Shown one piece after another: positions 1 through 8,558 of a stretch of 52,529 nucleotides of DNA (within the stretch, counting starts at the first letter, position 1; each line of letters opens with the position of its first letter). Made by a program: the position numbers and the translations under genes. The stretch spans positions 1 through 52,529 of the forward strand of contig CAMRBL010000006.1 of assembly GCA_947040435.1 (NCBI GenBank), read 5' to 3'. The stretch is from an uncultured Rikenellaceae bacterium (lineage in GTDB: Bacteria; Bacteroidota; Bacteroidia; Bacteroidales; Rikenellaceae). Under the pieces are notes generated by a model, which saw only the letters and a list, made by a program, of their open reading frames with translations, had not been told where the DNA came from and did not search any database.

Positions 1-1693
1 CAAACTCTTTACTCTCCTTATATGTTAATTTCCTTACCTTTTCAACTTTTTTTGGTTGAACCTCCTCACGCTTTGGCTTTGCCTCCAACTCTAGAGACCT
101 CTTATGAGCTTCATGGGCCTTCTTCCAATCTACATAGTCCGTATAGTTACCCGAAAACTCCTTGATATATCCATCTCCTGCAAATATCAACAAGTGGTCT
201 ACAACCCTATCCATAAAGTATCTATCATGAGAAACAACAATCAAACACCCATTAAAACTCGTCAAATACTCCTCCAACACACCTAATGTAACAATATCAA
301 GGTCATTTGTCGGCTCATCAAGAATCAAAAAGTTAGGCATCTGCATCAGAATAGTACACAGATATAACCTACGCCTCTCGCCTCCACTTAACCTAGAGAC
401 AAAATTGTGCTGAACAGCGGGTGCAAAAAGAAAATGCTGCAAAAATTGAGAGGCACTCAACACACGACCATCTCCTAGGTCAACATGCTCAGCGATATTT
501 GTTACAACATCAATTACTTTAATGTTATCATCAAATTTCAATCCGTGTTGTGAGTAGTATCCGAATTTAACACTCTCACCAATATCAATAACACCACTAT
601 CGGGCATTAACTCGCCCATCAAAATCTTTAAAAATGTAGATTTACCACAACCATTATCTCCTACGATGCCAAGCTTATCACACCTCTGGAAATTGTAACT
701 AAAGTCCTTTAATATTTGTAAATCTCCGAAACTTTTACATAAATCTTTTGCCTCGAATATCTTAGTTCCAACTCGAGCTGATTTAACATCAATCTTAACT
801 CTCTCATTACTCTGAGTACTCTTGACCTTCTGCTCTAAAACAGCAAATGCATCAACTCTAGATTTAGCCTTCGTCGCTCTAGCCTGCGGCTGACGACGAA
901 CCCAATCCAACTCTCTTTTATAGAGGTTAAACTCAACATCTCGCCTCGCATTCGTAGCCTCAATGCGCTCCTGACGTTTTTCGAGATAGTAGCTATAATT
1001 ACCCTTATATGTATAAGTAACCATATCGTCAATCTCGATGATATTGCTACACACTCTATCCAGAAAGTATCTATCATGAGTAACCATCAAAAGTGCAGCT
1101 CGTGTACCTGCCAAATACTCCTCCAGCCAATTGGTCATATCCATGTCCAAGTGGTTAGTTGGCTCATCAAGTATAATCAAATCGGACTCACTAATCAGAA
1201 CCCTTGCAAGGGCAACACGTTTCAATTCACCTCCCGATAGCTTATCAACAAGTGTATCAAATCGCCCGATTTTAAGTCGTGACAAAATCTGCTTTGCTCG
1301 CTGCTCATAATCCCATGCATTCAGTATATCCATATTAGACATAGCTTCTTGCAATCTATCGGAATCTCCAGACTCCAAGGCTAGTTCATACTCCCCGATC
1401 GCTTTTAACGCAGGGTTGTCTGAGTAGAAGCACGCTTGAAGGATTGTCATACCATCAGGAAAAATAGGATTTTGATCCAAATAGGCTATTCGTAGATCTC
1501 GACGAGATGTAACAACGCCCGAATCAGCACTCTCTTTTGAGGCTATTATATTCAGAAGGGTACTTTTTCCCGTACCATTTTTAGCGATCAGTGCAACTCG
1601 TTGACCCTCTCCGATTCCAAATGAAATATTTTCAAACAAGACTAAATCGCCAAACGATTTTGTCAAGCCTTCAACTTGCAGGTAACTTATCAT
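1..1693 (-). CDS. uup: ABC-F family ATPase, Uup-like (3' end cut by window edge)
   Basis: Soluble ABC-F protein with two ATP-binding domains in one chain and no membrane segments. These proteins act on ribosomes or nucleic acid rather than in transport. The start is the ATG at 1693 (MISYLQVEGLTKSFGD). The first domain has Walker A AKNGTGKST and signature LSGGELK (near 1230); the second has Walker A GDNGCGKST (near 650) and signature RLSGGERR (near 390). After the second domain comes the typical ABC-F sequence EFSGNYTDYVDWKK, then a Lys/Glu-rich segment that begins the C-terminal arm or coiled coil seen in Uup. The frame is open to base 2, so the C-terminus lies outside the window; about 564 codons are visible. 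It is the last gene of a minus-strand run after DUF3127. The assignment to Uup rather than another ABC-F subgroup rests on the charged C-terminal region and is an inference. Confidence 0.9.
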   Translation of the reverse strand, partial: MISYLQVEGLTKSFGDLVLFENISFGIGEGQRVALIAKNGTGKSTLLNIIASKESADSGVVTSRRDLRIAYLDQNPIFPDGMTILQACFYSDNPALKAIGEYELALESGDSDRLQEAMSNMDILNAWDYEQRAKQILSRLKIGRFDTLVDKLSGGELKRVALARVLISESDLIILDEPTNHLDMDMTNWLEEYLAGTRAALLMVTHDRYFLDRVCSNIIEIDDMVTYTYKGNYSYYLEKRQERIEATNARRDVEFNLYKRELDWVRRQPQARATKAKSRVDAFAVLEQKVKSTQSNERVKIDVKSARVGTKIFEAKDLCKSFGDLQILKDFSYNFQRCDKLGIVGDNGCGKSTFLKILMGELMPDSGVIDIGESVKFGYYSQHGLKFDDNIKVIDVVTNIAEHVDLGDGRVLSASQFLQHFLFAPAVQHNFVSRLSGGERRRLYLCTILMQMPNFLILDEPTNDLDIVTLGVLEEYLTSFNGCLIVVSHDRYFMDRVVDHLLIFAGDGYIKEFSGNYTDYVDWKKAHEAHKRSLELEAKPKREEVQPKKVEKVRKLTYKESKEF

Positions 1694-1736
1694 ATTATAG
1701 ATAATTATTAAAATTTCGTTATTCTATCCAAATAGC

Positions 1737-1804
1737 AACGCCGCCCGTGTAGGGCAGTTCTATCAAACTAAGAACTACCTTACGCGGGCGGCGCTGTGTG
1801 ATTG
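1737..1804. repeat. Palindromic pair of the GC-rich two-hairpin repeat
   Basis: Two copies of the dispersed repeat lie head to head. The plus-oriented copy (about 1737-1770) carries GCCGCCCGTGTAGGGCAGTT followed by CTATCAAACTA. The minus-oriented copy (about 1771-1804) reads, on the minus strand, GCCGCCCGCGTAAGGTAGTT with a degraded ATCACACAG before it. Together they form one imperfect hairpin with a short loop around ATCAAACT. It sits between the DUF3127 gene and the ABC-F gene, both read leftward, so it lies inside or between transcripts and may act as a weak terminator or an RNA stability element. Confidence 0.75.
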
Positions 1805-1864
1805 TAGGAGACATAGATTATATATATAAATCAACTATCCTAACTTAACTATTTTAGTTGATGA

Positions 1865-2230
1865 CTAAAATGGAATATCATCTACACTATCATTCTTGTA
1901 TGGAATATCATCTGACATGATTGGCGGAAAATCAGTTGCTGGTGCACTAACACTAACGGCCTCTGCCTTACGTGTAATTTTCCATGCTCTTAGCTCTGTA
2001 AACCAACGTCCATTAAACTCTCTAGATTCAATATTCACAGAGATATTTAACTCCTCTCCCTCACGTAACTTTGCTGCATCTTCGGCCTTATCCCCCCAAA
2101 AACTAACACATGCTTTACGACTGTACTCTCCAGGTAGCTCAAATACAACATCCTGCTTAACCCACTCGCCACGAGCACTTGTCCCCTTTACTACGGGTAG
2201 AACCTTATATACTGATCCATCAAATTCCAT
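1865..2230 (-). CDS. DUF3127 protein with an SSB-like C-terminal tip
   Basis: A 121-residue protein recognised as DUF3127, a small family typical of Bacteroidota and predicted to be OB-fold-like. Residues 1-90 are the conserved domain (GEWVKQDVVFELP, CVSFWGDKAED, NISVNIESREFNGRWFTEL, AWKI). A flexible linker then leads to the acidic end VDDIPF. That ending closely resembles the tip by which bacterial SSB proteins recruit partners, and the true SSB in this window ends PDDLPF. The gene follows the cyclophilin gene by 2 bp, so the two are cotranscribed. No function is established for it here. A role near single-stranded DNA or SSB partners is an inference from the tip and the fold. Confidence 0.85.
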   Translation of the reverse strand: MEFDGSVYKVLPVVKGTSARGEWVKQDVVFELPGEYSRKACVSFWGDKAEDAAKLREGEELNISVNIESREFNGRWFTELRAWKITRKAEAVSVSAPATDFPPIMSDDIPYKNDSVDDIPF

Positions 2231-2232
2231 AT

Positions 2233-2667
2233 CTACTCTACTACTTTGATTGATAAAATAAGATCTCCTTGTCTTATAGAGTCTAAAACATCTAGTCCCT
2301 CAAAAACTTTACCAAAAACAGTATGAACACCATCTAGGTGAGCTGTATTTGTTCTGCTATGGCAGATGAAAAATTGTGAGCCTCCTGTATTTTTACCTCT
2401 ATGTGCCATAGACAAAGCTCCTCTGTCATGGTACTGCTTAGGTGCTGATGTCTCACACTGGATTGAGTAACCTGGACCTCCTGCACCTGTTCCATCTGGA
2501 CATCCGCCCTGGATAACAAAGTCTGGAAGTACTCTATGGAAAGCTAATCCATCATAGAATCCTTCGTTTATTAATTTAATGAAATTTCCTGCGGTGATAG
2601 GTGTCTCATTCTCATAGAGTTCGGCTTTCATATCGCCCTTCTCTGTAGCTATAATTGCGTATTTCAT
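2233..2667 (-). CDS. Cyclophilin-type peptidyl-prolyl cis-trans isomerase
   Basis: A 144-residue single-domain cyclophilin that interconverts cis and trans prolyl bonds to help folding. The core motifs are in order: [13 protein letters not shown] with the catalytic Arg in [13 protein letters not shown], then GSQFFICHS and [12 protein letters not shown]. There is no signal peptide or membrane segment, so it should be cytoplasmic, unlike the periplasmic PpiA forms. It is the first gene of the minus-strand set with DUF3127, and a TATCTTTG box lies 18 nt upstream of the ATG. It is slightly shorter than many cyclophilins but has all the domain landmarks. Confidence 0.93.
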   Translation of the reverse strand: MKYAIIATEKGDMKAELYENETPITAGNFIKLINEGFYDGLAFHRVLPDFVIQGGCPDGTGAGGPGYSIQCETSAPKQYHDRGALSMAHRGKNTGGSQFFICHSRTNTAHLDGVHTVFGKVFEGLDVLDSIRQGDLILSIKVVE

Positions 2668-2685
2668 AATCTAAAATATTTTGTA

Positions 2686-2693
2686 CAAAGATA
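2686..2693 (-). promoter_or_regulatory. Putative -7 box (TATCTTTG) for the cyclophilin gene
   Basis: On the minus strand TATCTTTG matches the Bacteroidota -7 consensus TAnnTTTG and lies 18 nt upstream of the start codon. No good TTTG -33 element is seen 19-21 nt further up, so the call rests on one box. Confidence 0.45.
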
Positions 2694-2871
2694 AAAAAAA
2701 TTTAGAGAAACTAAGAAACTGCCCGATTTTTATCCTAATTTTATTTAGTCTCTAATAGAAAATTAGGGAGAACTGCCAGCAGTGGGCTAAACTAACTTGC
2801 CGCAGTCAGCATATAATTAATCAAAAAAATGTATTTTCTATAAGGATAATGTAACAGTTAGTGTAGAGCTA

Positions 2872-3501
2872 CTAATGTCTTAAACAGCCAACTACCAAGA
2901 GAGAATCACCAACTTCCAAAATATCCATCGCCAACTCTGTACTCTCCGAATCGACTACAATTCTGCCAATCATTGTGCTCTTTTCATAAGAAGAAATTTT
3001 AAGATTAATCAGAAAATCCAATTCACCACGGCTAGAAAATTTATACAACACCTCTTTTGCGCACCAAACGGCACACATAGCTCTTCGTCTACAACAATCA
3101 TCAAGTCCAAATAGTCCAACTATAATAGCCTCTTCGTCAGATATATATCTAGTTGCTATCCTATCAAAATTACGTCTACACTGTTCAATATCAACAGCAC
3201 ACTTCTCACTCTCTGATAGTACTACAACAGCATAATCTCTATTATGTGATACACTTAAATAGACCCCTTCAACATGAGGAGCACCACACGTATCGTAAAC
3301 AATATCACCTAGATTAGGCATAACACTCCTTAATAGAGCTCGCCATGATAGCCGCTCAATTCTCTTTGAAACAGATCTAATACCCTCAAGAGACTCTAAG
3401 TCCGATTGGCTTACAATGGTAGAGAGTTCCTCTTCATCTTCTGCTATTCTCCAAACAGCAACAAGACCCCACGAATATTTTTTTTGGTATAAAAAAGGCA
3501 T
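2872..3501 (-). CDS. 4'-phosphopantetheinyl transferase (Sfp type)
   Basis: Transfers the phosphopantetheine arm of coenzyme A to carrier proteins such as acyl carrier protein. At 209 residues it has the usual size of the Sfp/Gsp class. The three diagnostic motifs are present: SVSHNR at 83-88 (CoA-contact His86), VDIE at 103-106 (metal-binding Asp104 and Glu106), and WCAKEVLYK at 146-154 (Trp146, Lys149, Glu150, Lys154). It starts 5 bp after the GldE-like gene and is the last gene of the long dcw transcript. In other Bacteroidota a PPTase also tends to accompany gldE. The carrier substrate cannot be told from sequence; the housekeeping ACP is the simplest guess. Confidence 0.88.
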   Translation of the reverse strand: MPFLYQKKYSWGLVAVWRIAEDEEELSTIVSQSDLESLEGIRSVSKRIERLSWRALLRSVMPNLGDIVYDTCGAPHVEGVYLSVSHNRDYAVVVLSESEKCAVDIEQCRRNFDRIATRYISDEEAIIVGLFGLDDCCRRRAMCAVWCAKEVLYKFSSRGELDFLINLKISSYEKSTMIGRIVVDSESTELAMDILEVGDSLLVVGCLRH

Positions 3502-3506
3502 GATAA

Positions 3507-4808
3507 CTACCTTATGATATGTACTTTCACTCGATCAATTCTTCGAGCATCCATAACATCAACAGTGAGTGTTATGTTCTTATAACTAACACTATCTCCG
3601 ACACTTAGAAAATCTTGATTTATCTCCAACATTAAGCCAGCAATCGTCTCCGCACTATCTTCAACATCACTGAAAAATCCTGATTCAAATCCAATAACCT
3701 CTTGAAAATCTTGAATATGTGTCTTACCTTCAAACAGGTAATTATTGTCATCTACCTTCTTGTAAAATGTAGCTTCTGCTGTATCTGATTCATCTAATAT
3801 CTCTCCAACAACCTCTTCCAAAATATCTTCTAGTGATACCAATCCAAGCGTTGAGCCGTACTCATCAACTACGATTGCGATATGAACCTTATTACTTTGG
3901 AACTCCTTTAGTAAATCATCAATCTTTTTATGATCGGGGACAAAATACGCCTTCCTCAAAAATTGATGCCACTCAAAAGTGCTATTCATAGAGATATAAG
4001 GTAGCATATCTTTAACGTACAGCAATCCGATAATATTATCTAAACTCCCCTCTGACACTGGAATACGAGAAAAACCAGACTCTATAATAAGACTCTTAAC
4101 CTCATCGAAATTACAACGCACATCAAGTCCTACAACATCAAATCTAGACTTCATAACCTGCCCAACCTCTGTACTAACAAACTTAACGATACCTGAAAGA
4201 ATCTTCTTCTCTTCCGTGGTTTGATTCTCTGTCATCTTGATAACATTAGACAACTCATCTAATGATATACTCATCTTCTTTGCAGCTACATTTCTGCATA
4301 TGCGGTTCTCAATCCACACACTTACAGACAATAAAGGTCTTAGTATCTGCATAATAAGCATTAACGGAATAGCTACAACCCGAGAAAACATAACGGGATT
4401 ATGTAGCGCAACTGATCGGGGTATAACTCCTCCAAACAACAGAAGTGAAAACACTATTATAGTAAACTTTAAACTCAACTGCCAAAACAGAGAGACATCA
4501 AGTATAACAAATATATCTATAACATAACTTGAGAGTAAAATAATCGATACAGTAACAATTCCTATCAAAGTATGAATTATTGACTGTAAATTATCTTGTG
4601 CCGAGAGTAACTTCAAAACGGTAGTCGTTGACCTACGGCTATCACTCTTCATCATCTCCTCATCACTTGACGTAACGGCAAAAAATGCTGACTCTGCACC
4701 CGAAAACAAGTACAATAATAGAAATAAAGTAAACAGCAAAGCACACAAAAAAATCATGTGAATATCCAAGCGACTACAAAACTCTAGTATTTGACTAAAA
4801 CTATCCAA
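3507..4808 (-). CDS. gldE: GldE-like CNNM/CBS transmembrane protein
   Basis: A 433-residue membrane protein of the CNNM/CorB/HlyC group. Residues about 20-185 hold the hydrophobic DUF21 segments (LLYLFSGAESAFFAVTS; the stretch near 120-165 is strongly hydrophobic). Two CBS domains span roughly 205-335 (SRIPVSEGSLDNIIGLLYVKD; VDEYGSTLGLVSLEDILEE), followed by a CorC/HlyC domain to the end. Family members are linked to ion (Mg/Co) efflux; GldE in Flavobacteria is associated with gliding and protein export. No other gliding genes are in view, so gliding should not be assumed. The start is a TTG at 4808, chosen because the N-terminal residues fit the family; the next in-frame ATG is at 4757, inside the first hydrophobic stretch. 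It follows ftsZ by 18 bp. Confidence 0.85.
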   Translation of the reverse strand: MDSFSQILEFCSRLDIHMIFLCALLFTLFLLLYLFSGAESAFFAVTSSDEEMMKSDSRRSTTTVLKLLSAQDNLQSIIHTLIGIVTVSIILLSSYVIDIFVILDVSLFWQLSLKFTIIVFSLLLFGGVIPRSVALHNPVMFSRVVAIPLMLIMQILRPLLSVSVWIENRICRNVAAKKMSISLDELSNVIKMTENQTTEEKKILSGIVKFVSTEVGQVMKSRFDVVGLDVRCNFDEVKSLIIESGFSRIPVSEGSLDNIIGLLYVKDMLPYISMNSTFEWHQFLRKAYFVPDHKKIDDLLKEFQSNKVHIAIVVDEYGSTLGLVSLEDILEEVVGEILDESDTAEATFYKKVDDNNYLFEGKTHIQDFQEVIGFESGFFSDVEDSAETIAGLMLEINQDFLSVGDSVSYKNITLTVDVMDARRIDRVKVHIIR

Positions 4809-4826
4809 TATCTTAAATTTATTTTA

Positions 4827-6188
4827 TTATTTCACTTGGTCAAAAAGAGATGTTACATCAACATCTACACGCTGAGAATTATCAGCCATATCGACAACAC
4901 GATAACTACTCTTTACTACACTGCGTTTAACATCTTCAACTTTTGTAACCTCTTGTGTCAACCTAACCTTACGCCTTACATAAGCTGGCGAATTCAATAT
5001 CTTCTCTATATCTTGATACCTCTTTCTGTCATCTGTAAAACGAATACTATCTCCTTGGTTAGACTCAACTCCTCCTCCTCTATTTAATGATGACGGCTTC
5101 ATGAAAGGATTACCCAAACCAGCCGTAGGAGACTTCCAAAGACCCTTACCTGCCATCATGTCTCCTCTACCAGCACTTCCAGATCCTTGAAATCTACTCC
5201 CCTGTGAGGACTCTTCAATAGAACTCTTGAAACCAGTAGCAATAATTGTAACCTCTAACTCATCTGCTAACAAATCACTATTTCCTGCTCCCCAGATTAT
5301 ATTAGCTGTCCCTCCAGCCATATCTATAATATGGTTACGGATAAGATCTGTCTCATCTAGAGTTGCTTCGCTATTTCCATAGGTAATATTCAACAGTATA
5401 TCTGTTGCACCAGCAATAGAGTTGTGATTCAATAGTGGTGACAACAAAGCCTCCTCAACACTCTCCTGAGCTCGATTCTCGCCAACTGCTCGACCTGTTC
5501 CCATCAAACTGATACCACTATCTCGCATTACGGTACACACATCCGCAAAGTCAACATTTATATACGCTGTCCTTGTTATAATCTCTGCTATACTACGTGC
5601 AGCTGTTGCCAACACATCATTTGCCTTGCCAAATGCCTCTGTTATAGGGAGTTTACCATAGATCTCCTTTATATTCTCATTGTTAATAATTATCAACGAG
5701 TCAACACCCTTCTTCAGCTCCTCAATCCCGATCAAAGCATTCTTAGTTCTCTCGGGGCCCTCATTCCTATATGGCATAGTCACAATTCCAACGGTCAAAA
5801 TCCCGCTCTCTCGCGCTGCTTTCGCAATTATTGGGGCAGCACCTGTTCCTGTTCCACCTCCCATACCTGCCGTAACAAAGAGCATCTTAATTCCTTCTCG
5901 CTGGAAAATATCAACTATTTTATCTAGACTTTCAATCGCTGCAACTCGTCCTCGCTCAGGCTTATTACCTGCACCCAAACCCTCTCCAAGTTGAACTTTT
6001 ATCGGTACAGGACTCATATTTAAGGCCTGTCGGTCAGTGTTACATACAATAAACGAAACATCCCCAATTCCGAAATCATGCATCCTATTAACTGCATTTC
6101 CTCCAGCACCACCAATGCCTGCTACCATAATTATTGAAGGTGAGACCTTTTCTATATCCAACTCTTCTAATAAACTATCTGTTACCAT
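4827..6188 (-). CDS. ftsZ: Cell division protein FtsZ
   Basis: Tubulin-like GTPase that polymerises into the Z-ring at mid-cell and recruits the divisome. The 453-residue chain has the N-terminal nucleotide-binding region (GIGGAGGNAVNRM), the tubulin signature GGGTGTG at 110-116 and the T7-loop segment NVDFADV. A variable Gly/Ser-rich linker leads to SPAYVRRKVRL, the probable FtsA-binding peptide. Some 50 further residues follow, ending SLFDQVK, so that peptide is not terminal. It follows ftsA by 24 bp in the dcw operon and precedes the GldE-like gene by 18 bp. The assignment is secure. Confidence 0.98.
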   Translation of the reverse strand: MVTDSLLEELDIEKVSPSIIMVAGIGGAGGNAVNRMHDFGIGDVSFIVCNTDRQALNMSPVPIKVQLGEGLGAGNKPERGRVAAIESLDKIVDIFQREGIKMLFVTAGMGGGTGTGAAPIIAKAARESGILTVGIVTMPYRNEGPERTKNALIGIEELKKGVDSLIIINNENIKEIYGKLPITEAFGKANDVLATAARSIAEIITRTAYINVDFADVCTVMRDSGISLMGTGRAVGENRAQESVEEALLSPLLNHNSIAGATDILLNITYGNSEATLDETDLIRNHIIDMAGGTANIIWGAGNSDLLADELEVTIIATGFKSSIEESSQGSRFQGSGSAGRGDMMAGKGLWKSPTAGLGNPFMKPSSLNRGGGVESNQGDSIRFTDDRKRYQDIEKILNSPAYVRRKVRLTQEVTKVEDVKRSVVKSSYRVVDMADNSQRVDVDVTSLFDQVK

Positions 6189-6212
6189 ATGATTATATAA
6201 TGTATAAGTCGA

Positions 6213-7619
6213 TTAATTGTCATCATCTATAATCTGATCACTATAATCGAAATATTTATTAATATTCTCTTTAATTCTTGTGAAAAATCCAGATTTAGAT
6301 TTTACAGGAGAATTTTCTTCCTTAGAATCAATATCTTTTTTATCGGGTTCACTTTCTGAAATACCACTGTCATCTGCAAGCTCTTTAGGCTCTTCGACTG
6401 GAGTACTATCTACATCTCCTACAACAGGAGTAAGCTCTCTAGTTACCTGCTCACACAGACATCTACTATCTCGCTCTTTCATAGCCTCTAACAATACTCC
6501 TACAACAGTAGAATAGGCTGTATTAGAGACTGTCTCAATAGAGTCTTCATGAACCAAAACATCTGGTGACGCAATTCTAACATCCATACCAAGATACTTC
6601 TCCAACATCAAATCAATATCCTTCAAATTGGCACAACCTCCCGTAATTACGATTCCAGCACCCAATTTACCCTCATAGCCCGCAGTTTTAATCTCGGCTT
6701 TTATGAAGTCAGCTATATCCTTTAGTCTTGCCTCAATGATTGAAGCTAGATTTTGGAAAGAGATGATCTTTGGATCACGAGATGTTCTCCCTGGTACTTT
6801 TATCTGTTTGGTCTCATCAACATTTTCTGGAACGGCACAACCATACTCAACTTTTAACCCCTCAACATATCGCTCCAAGATTCCATGTGCACGAATATCC
6901 TTATTGATAGAGCCTGAACCCATAGGAATAACGCCCAAATAGCGAACTATTTTATCGTGATAAATACATATATCCGAAATCCCAGAACCAATATCAATAA
7001 CAGCAACTCCCATCTCTTTTTCATCTGGAAGAACAACAGCCTCCGCAGAGACTACTGAATTGATATATAATGCCTTCTGTGTGATGCCTACATTAGAGAG
7101 TGCTTTCTCAACACGTCCTGTCAAAGATGCATCGCCAACCACCAAGTTAAACGTACTTGCCAAGGTTTTACCGAACATCCCAATTGGATTTTCGACAATC
7201 TCTTCATCATTAACTAGATAGTGCTGTGGTGTAATGTGTAGTATCTTATATCCATAAGGGGCTTGGTAACTCCTCATATTGTCATTTAACTTACGTACAT
7301 CATCTTCACTTATCTCTCCATCGGCACCACTAACATATATGTAATAGGGGTGACTAGCACACCTAAGGTGTTTTCCTGAAACACCTGCATAAACCTCTAA
7401 TACCTTGATCTCAAGACGCTCCTCGACAATACTAATTGCCTTAGAGATACTCTTAACAACAAGGTCCATATTCTTGATCTCTCCATTTACTACACCTTGA
7501 GATGGTACTATTTCAACATCTACAATATGTAACTTATCTGCAATTACTTCGCCGACTGCAACGGTCGTATTACTACTCCCTAAGTCGATTGCTACAATAT
7601 AACTATTATTCTCATCCAT
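6213..7619 (-). CDS. ftsA: Cell division protein FtsA
   Basis: Actin-like ATPase that tethers FtsZ filaments to the cytoplasmic membrane. Residues about 5-30 carry the phosphate-1 motif IDLGSSNTTVAVGE, and AVIDIGSGISDI is the phosphate-2 loop. The SHS2/1C subdomain follows the first motif, and VITGGCANL is the adenosine motif. After about residue 380 comes an acidic, low-complexity linker. The final 30 residues contain the probable amphipathic membrane-targeting helix GFFTRIKENINKYF. At 468 residues it is longer than E. coli FtsA because of this linker. It lies between ftsQ and ftsZ in the operon. Confidence 0.97.
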   Translation of the reverse strand: MDENNSYIVAIDLGSSNTTVAVGEVIADKLHIVDVEIVPSQGVVNGEIKNMDLVVKSISKAISIVEERLEIKVLEVYAGVSGKHLRCASHPYYIYVSGADGEISEDDVRKLNDNMRSYQAPYGYKILHITPQHYLVNDEEIVENPIGMFGKTLASTFNLVVGDASLTGRVEKALSNVGITQKALYINSVVSAEAVVLPDEKEMGVAVIDIGSGISDICIYHDKIVRYLGVIPMGSGSINKDIRAHGILERYVEGLKVEYGCAVPENVDETKQIKVPGRTSRDPKIISFQNLASIIEARLKDIADFIKAEIKTAGYEGKLGAGIVITGGCANLKDIDLMLEKYLGMDVRIASPDVLVHEDSIETVSNTAYSTVVGVLLEAMKERDSRCLCEQVTRELTPVVGDVDSTPVEEPKELADDSGISESEPDKKDIDSKEENSPVKSKSGFFTRIKENINKYFDYSDQIIDDDN

Positions 7620-7665
7620 TTTTATTTATCTGCGTTTAGCATCATATCAAATCCTTTTTACTCTT

Positions 7666-8514
7666 CTACATTTTTCTACAAACAATCTGTCCTTTATACT
7701 CAAGATTGATGTAAGTTGGAGTGTTCCATAGATCATTACTAGCACTACGTTTATAGAATAATAGTAATTTATCTAATTTATGCTCTATATTATCCAACGT
7801 TCCCAACCGTATTATGTGATTTCCAACCCTAGGAACTAACTCAATCTCAGACTCTTTAAGCACAACATTCCCATCCAGTGATCCACGACCAACAACATTG
7901 AACTGAACTATTAGTGAACTCAAAAACATGTCGTCTCGCGTAACATTCACAAAGTTAATTAGTTTCTTGAAGAATTTATAATTTTCAGACGTTTTTTTTT
8001 CTATCTCATCATTTTGATCTGTCCACTTACCAATAAACTTCGAACTGAACGGAGGGGCAAAATTTCCTGTTATAATAGGAACATACATTACCTCATGGTT
8101 TTGGAGTGGTAAGATATAGTTGTCGTCTGTAATATAAAAATTATATCCGTTCTCTGTATTAAATCGCGCAACTGGAATACGCTGCTCTATTTCTATATTT
8201 AGACTCCCCGACATATCAACATAAGCGGAGGCATGTTTCACAAATTTCCTTCGCTCAACAAACTCTTTTACCTCAATTGTATTGAGCGTAGCTATCTCTC
8301 TATTTATCAACTGATATTTATCTATCGAAAACCACGCCAAAACCATTGAAGGTGTTATTACTCGCTGTATTAAACTATCTTTTATTACGATATTGACACG
8401 CTCAATTACGGCACCTCGTTGTCTTTTTGCGCTTAGATTGGACGCAAAAACAAAGTACAGGATAATAAAAACCCATACTAACAATGAAGATAGAATAATT
8501 AAAAGTCGTTTCAT
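7666..8514 (-). CDS. ftsQ: FtsQ-like cell division protein
   Basis: A 282-residue bitopic protein with a short cytoplasmic head, one membrane span at about 4-25 (LLIILSSLLVWVFIILYFVF) and an extracytoplasmic domain. FtsQ links early and late divisome proteins, binding FtsL and FtsB. Sequence conservation is low, as usual in Bacteroidota, but the fragments VEIE-like YVDMSGSLNIEIEQRIPVAR and NFYITDD.YILPL fit the family, and the position between murC and ftsA is diagnostic. A classical POTRA domain cannot be seen by eye. The call depends mainly on synteny and topology. Confidence 0.85.
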   Translation of the reverse strand: MKRLLIILSSLLVWVFIILYFVFASNLSAKRQRGAVIERVNIVIKDSLIQRVITPSMVLAWFSIDKYQLINREIATLNTIEVKEFVERRKFVKHASAYVDMSGSLNIEIEQRIPVARFNTENGYNFYITDDNYILPLQNHEVMYVPIITGNFAPPFSSKFIGKWTDQNDEIEKKTSENYKFFKKLINFVNVTRDDMFLSSLIVQFNVVGRGSLDGNVVLKESEIELVPRVGNHIIRLGTLDNIEHKLDKLLLFYKRSASNDLWNTPTYINLEYKGQIVCRKM

Positions 8515-8558
8515 TTCGAATAAATTATTTAAATTTCAAACATACGACAAAGGTAAAC

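Noticed and set aside
2717-2815. Segments AACTGCC and TTGCCGCAG resembling the dispersed repeat
   Set aside because: Only short pieces agree and neither conserved stem can be formed, so it is at most a decayed copy.
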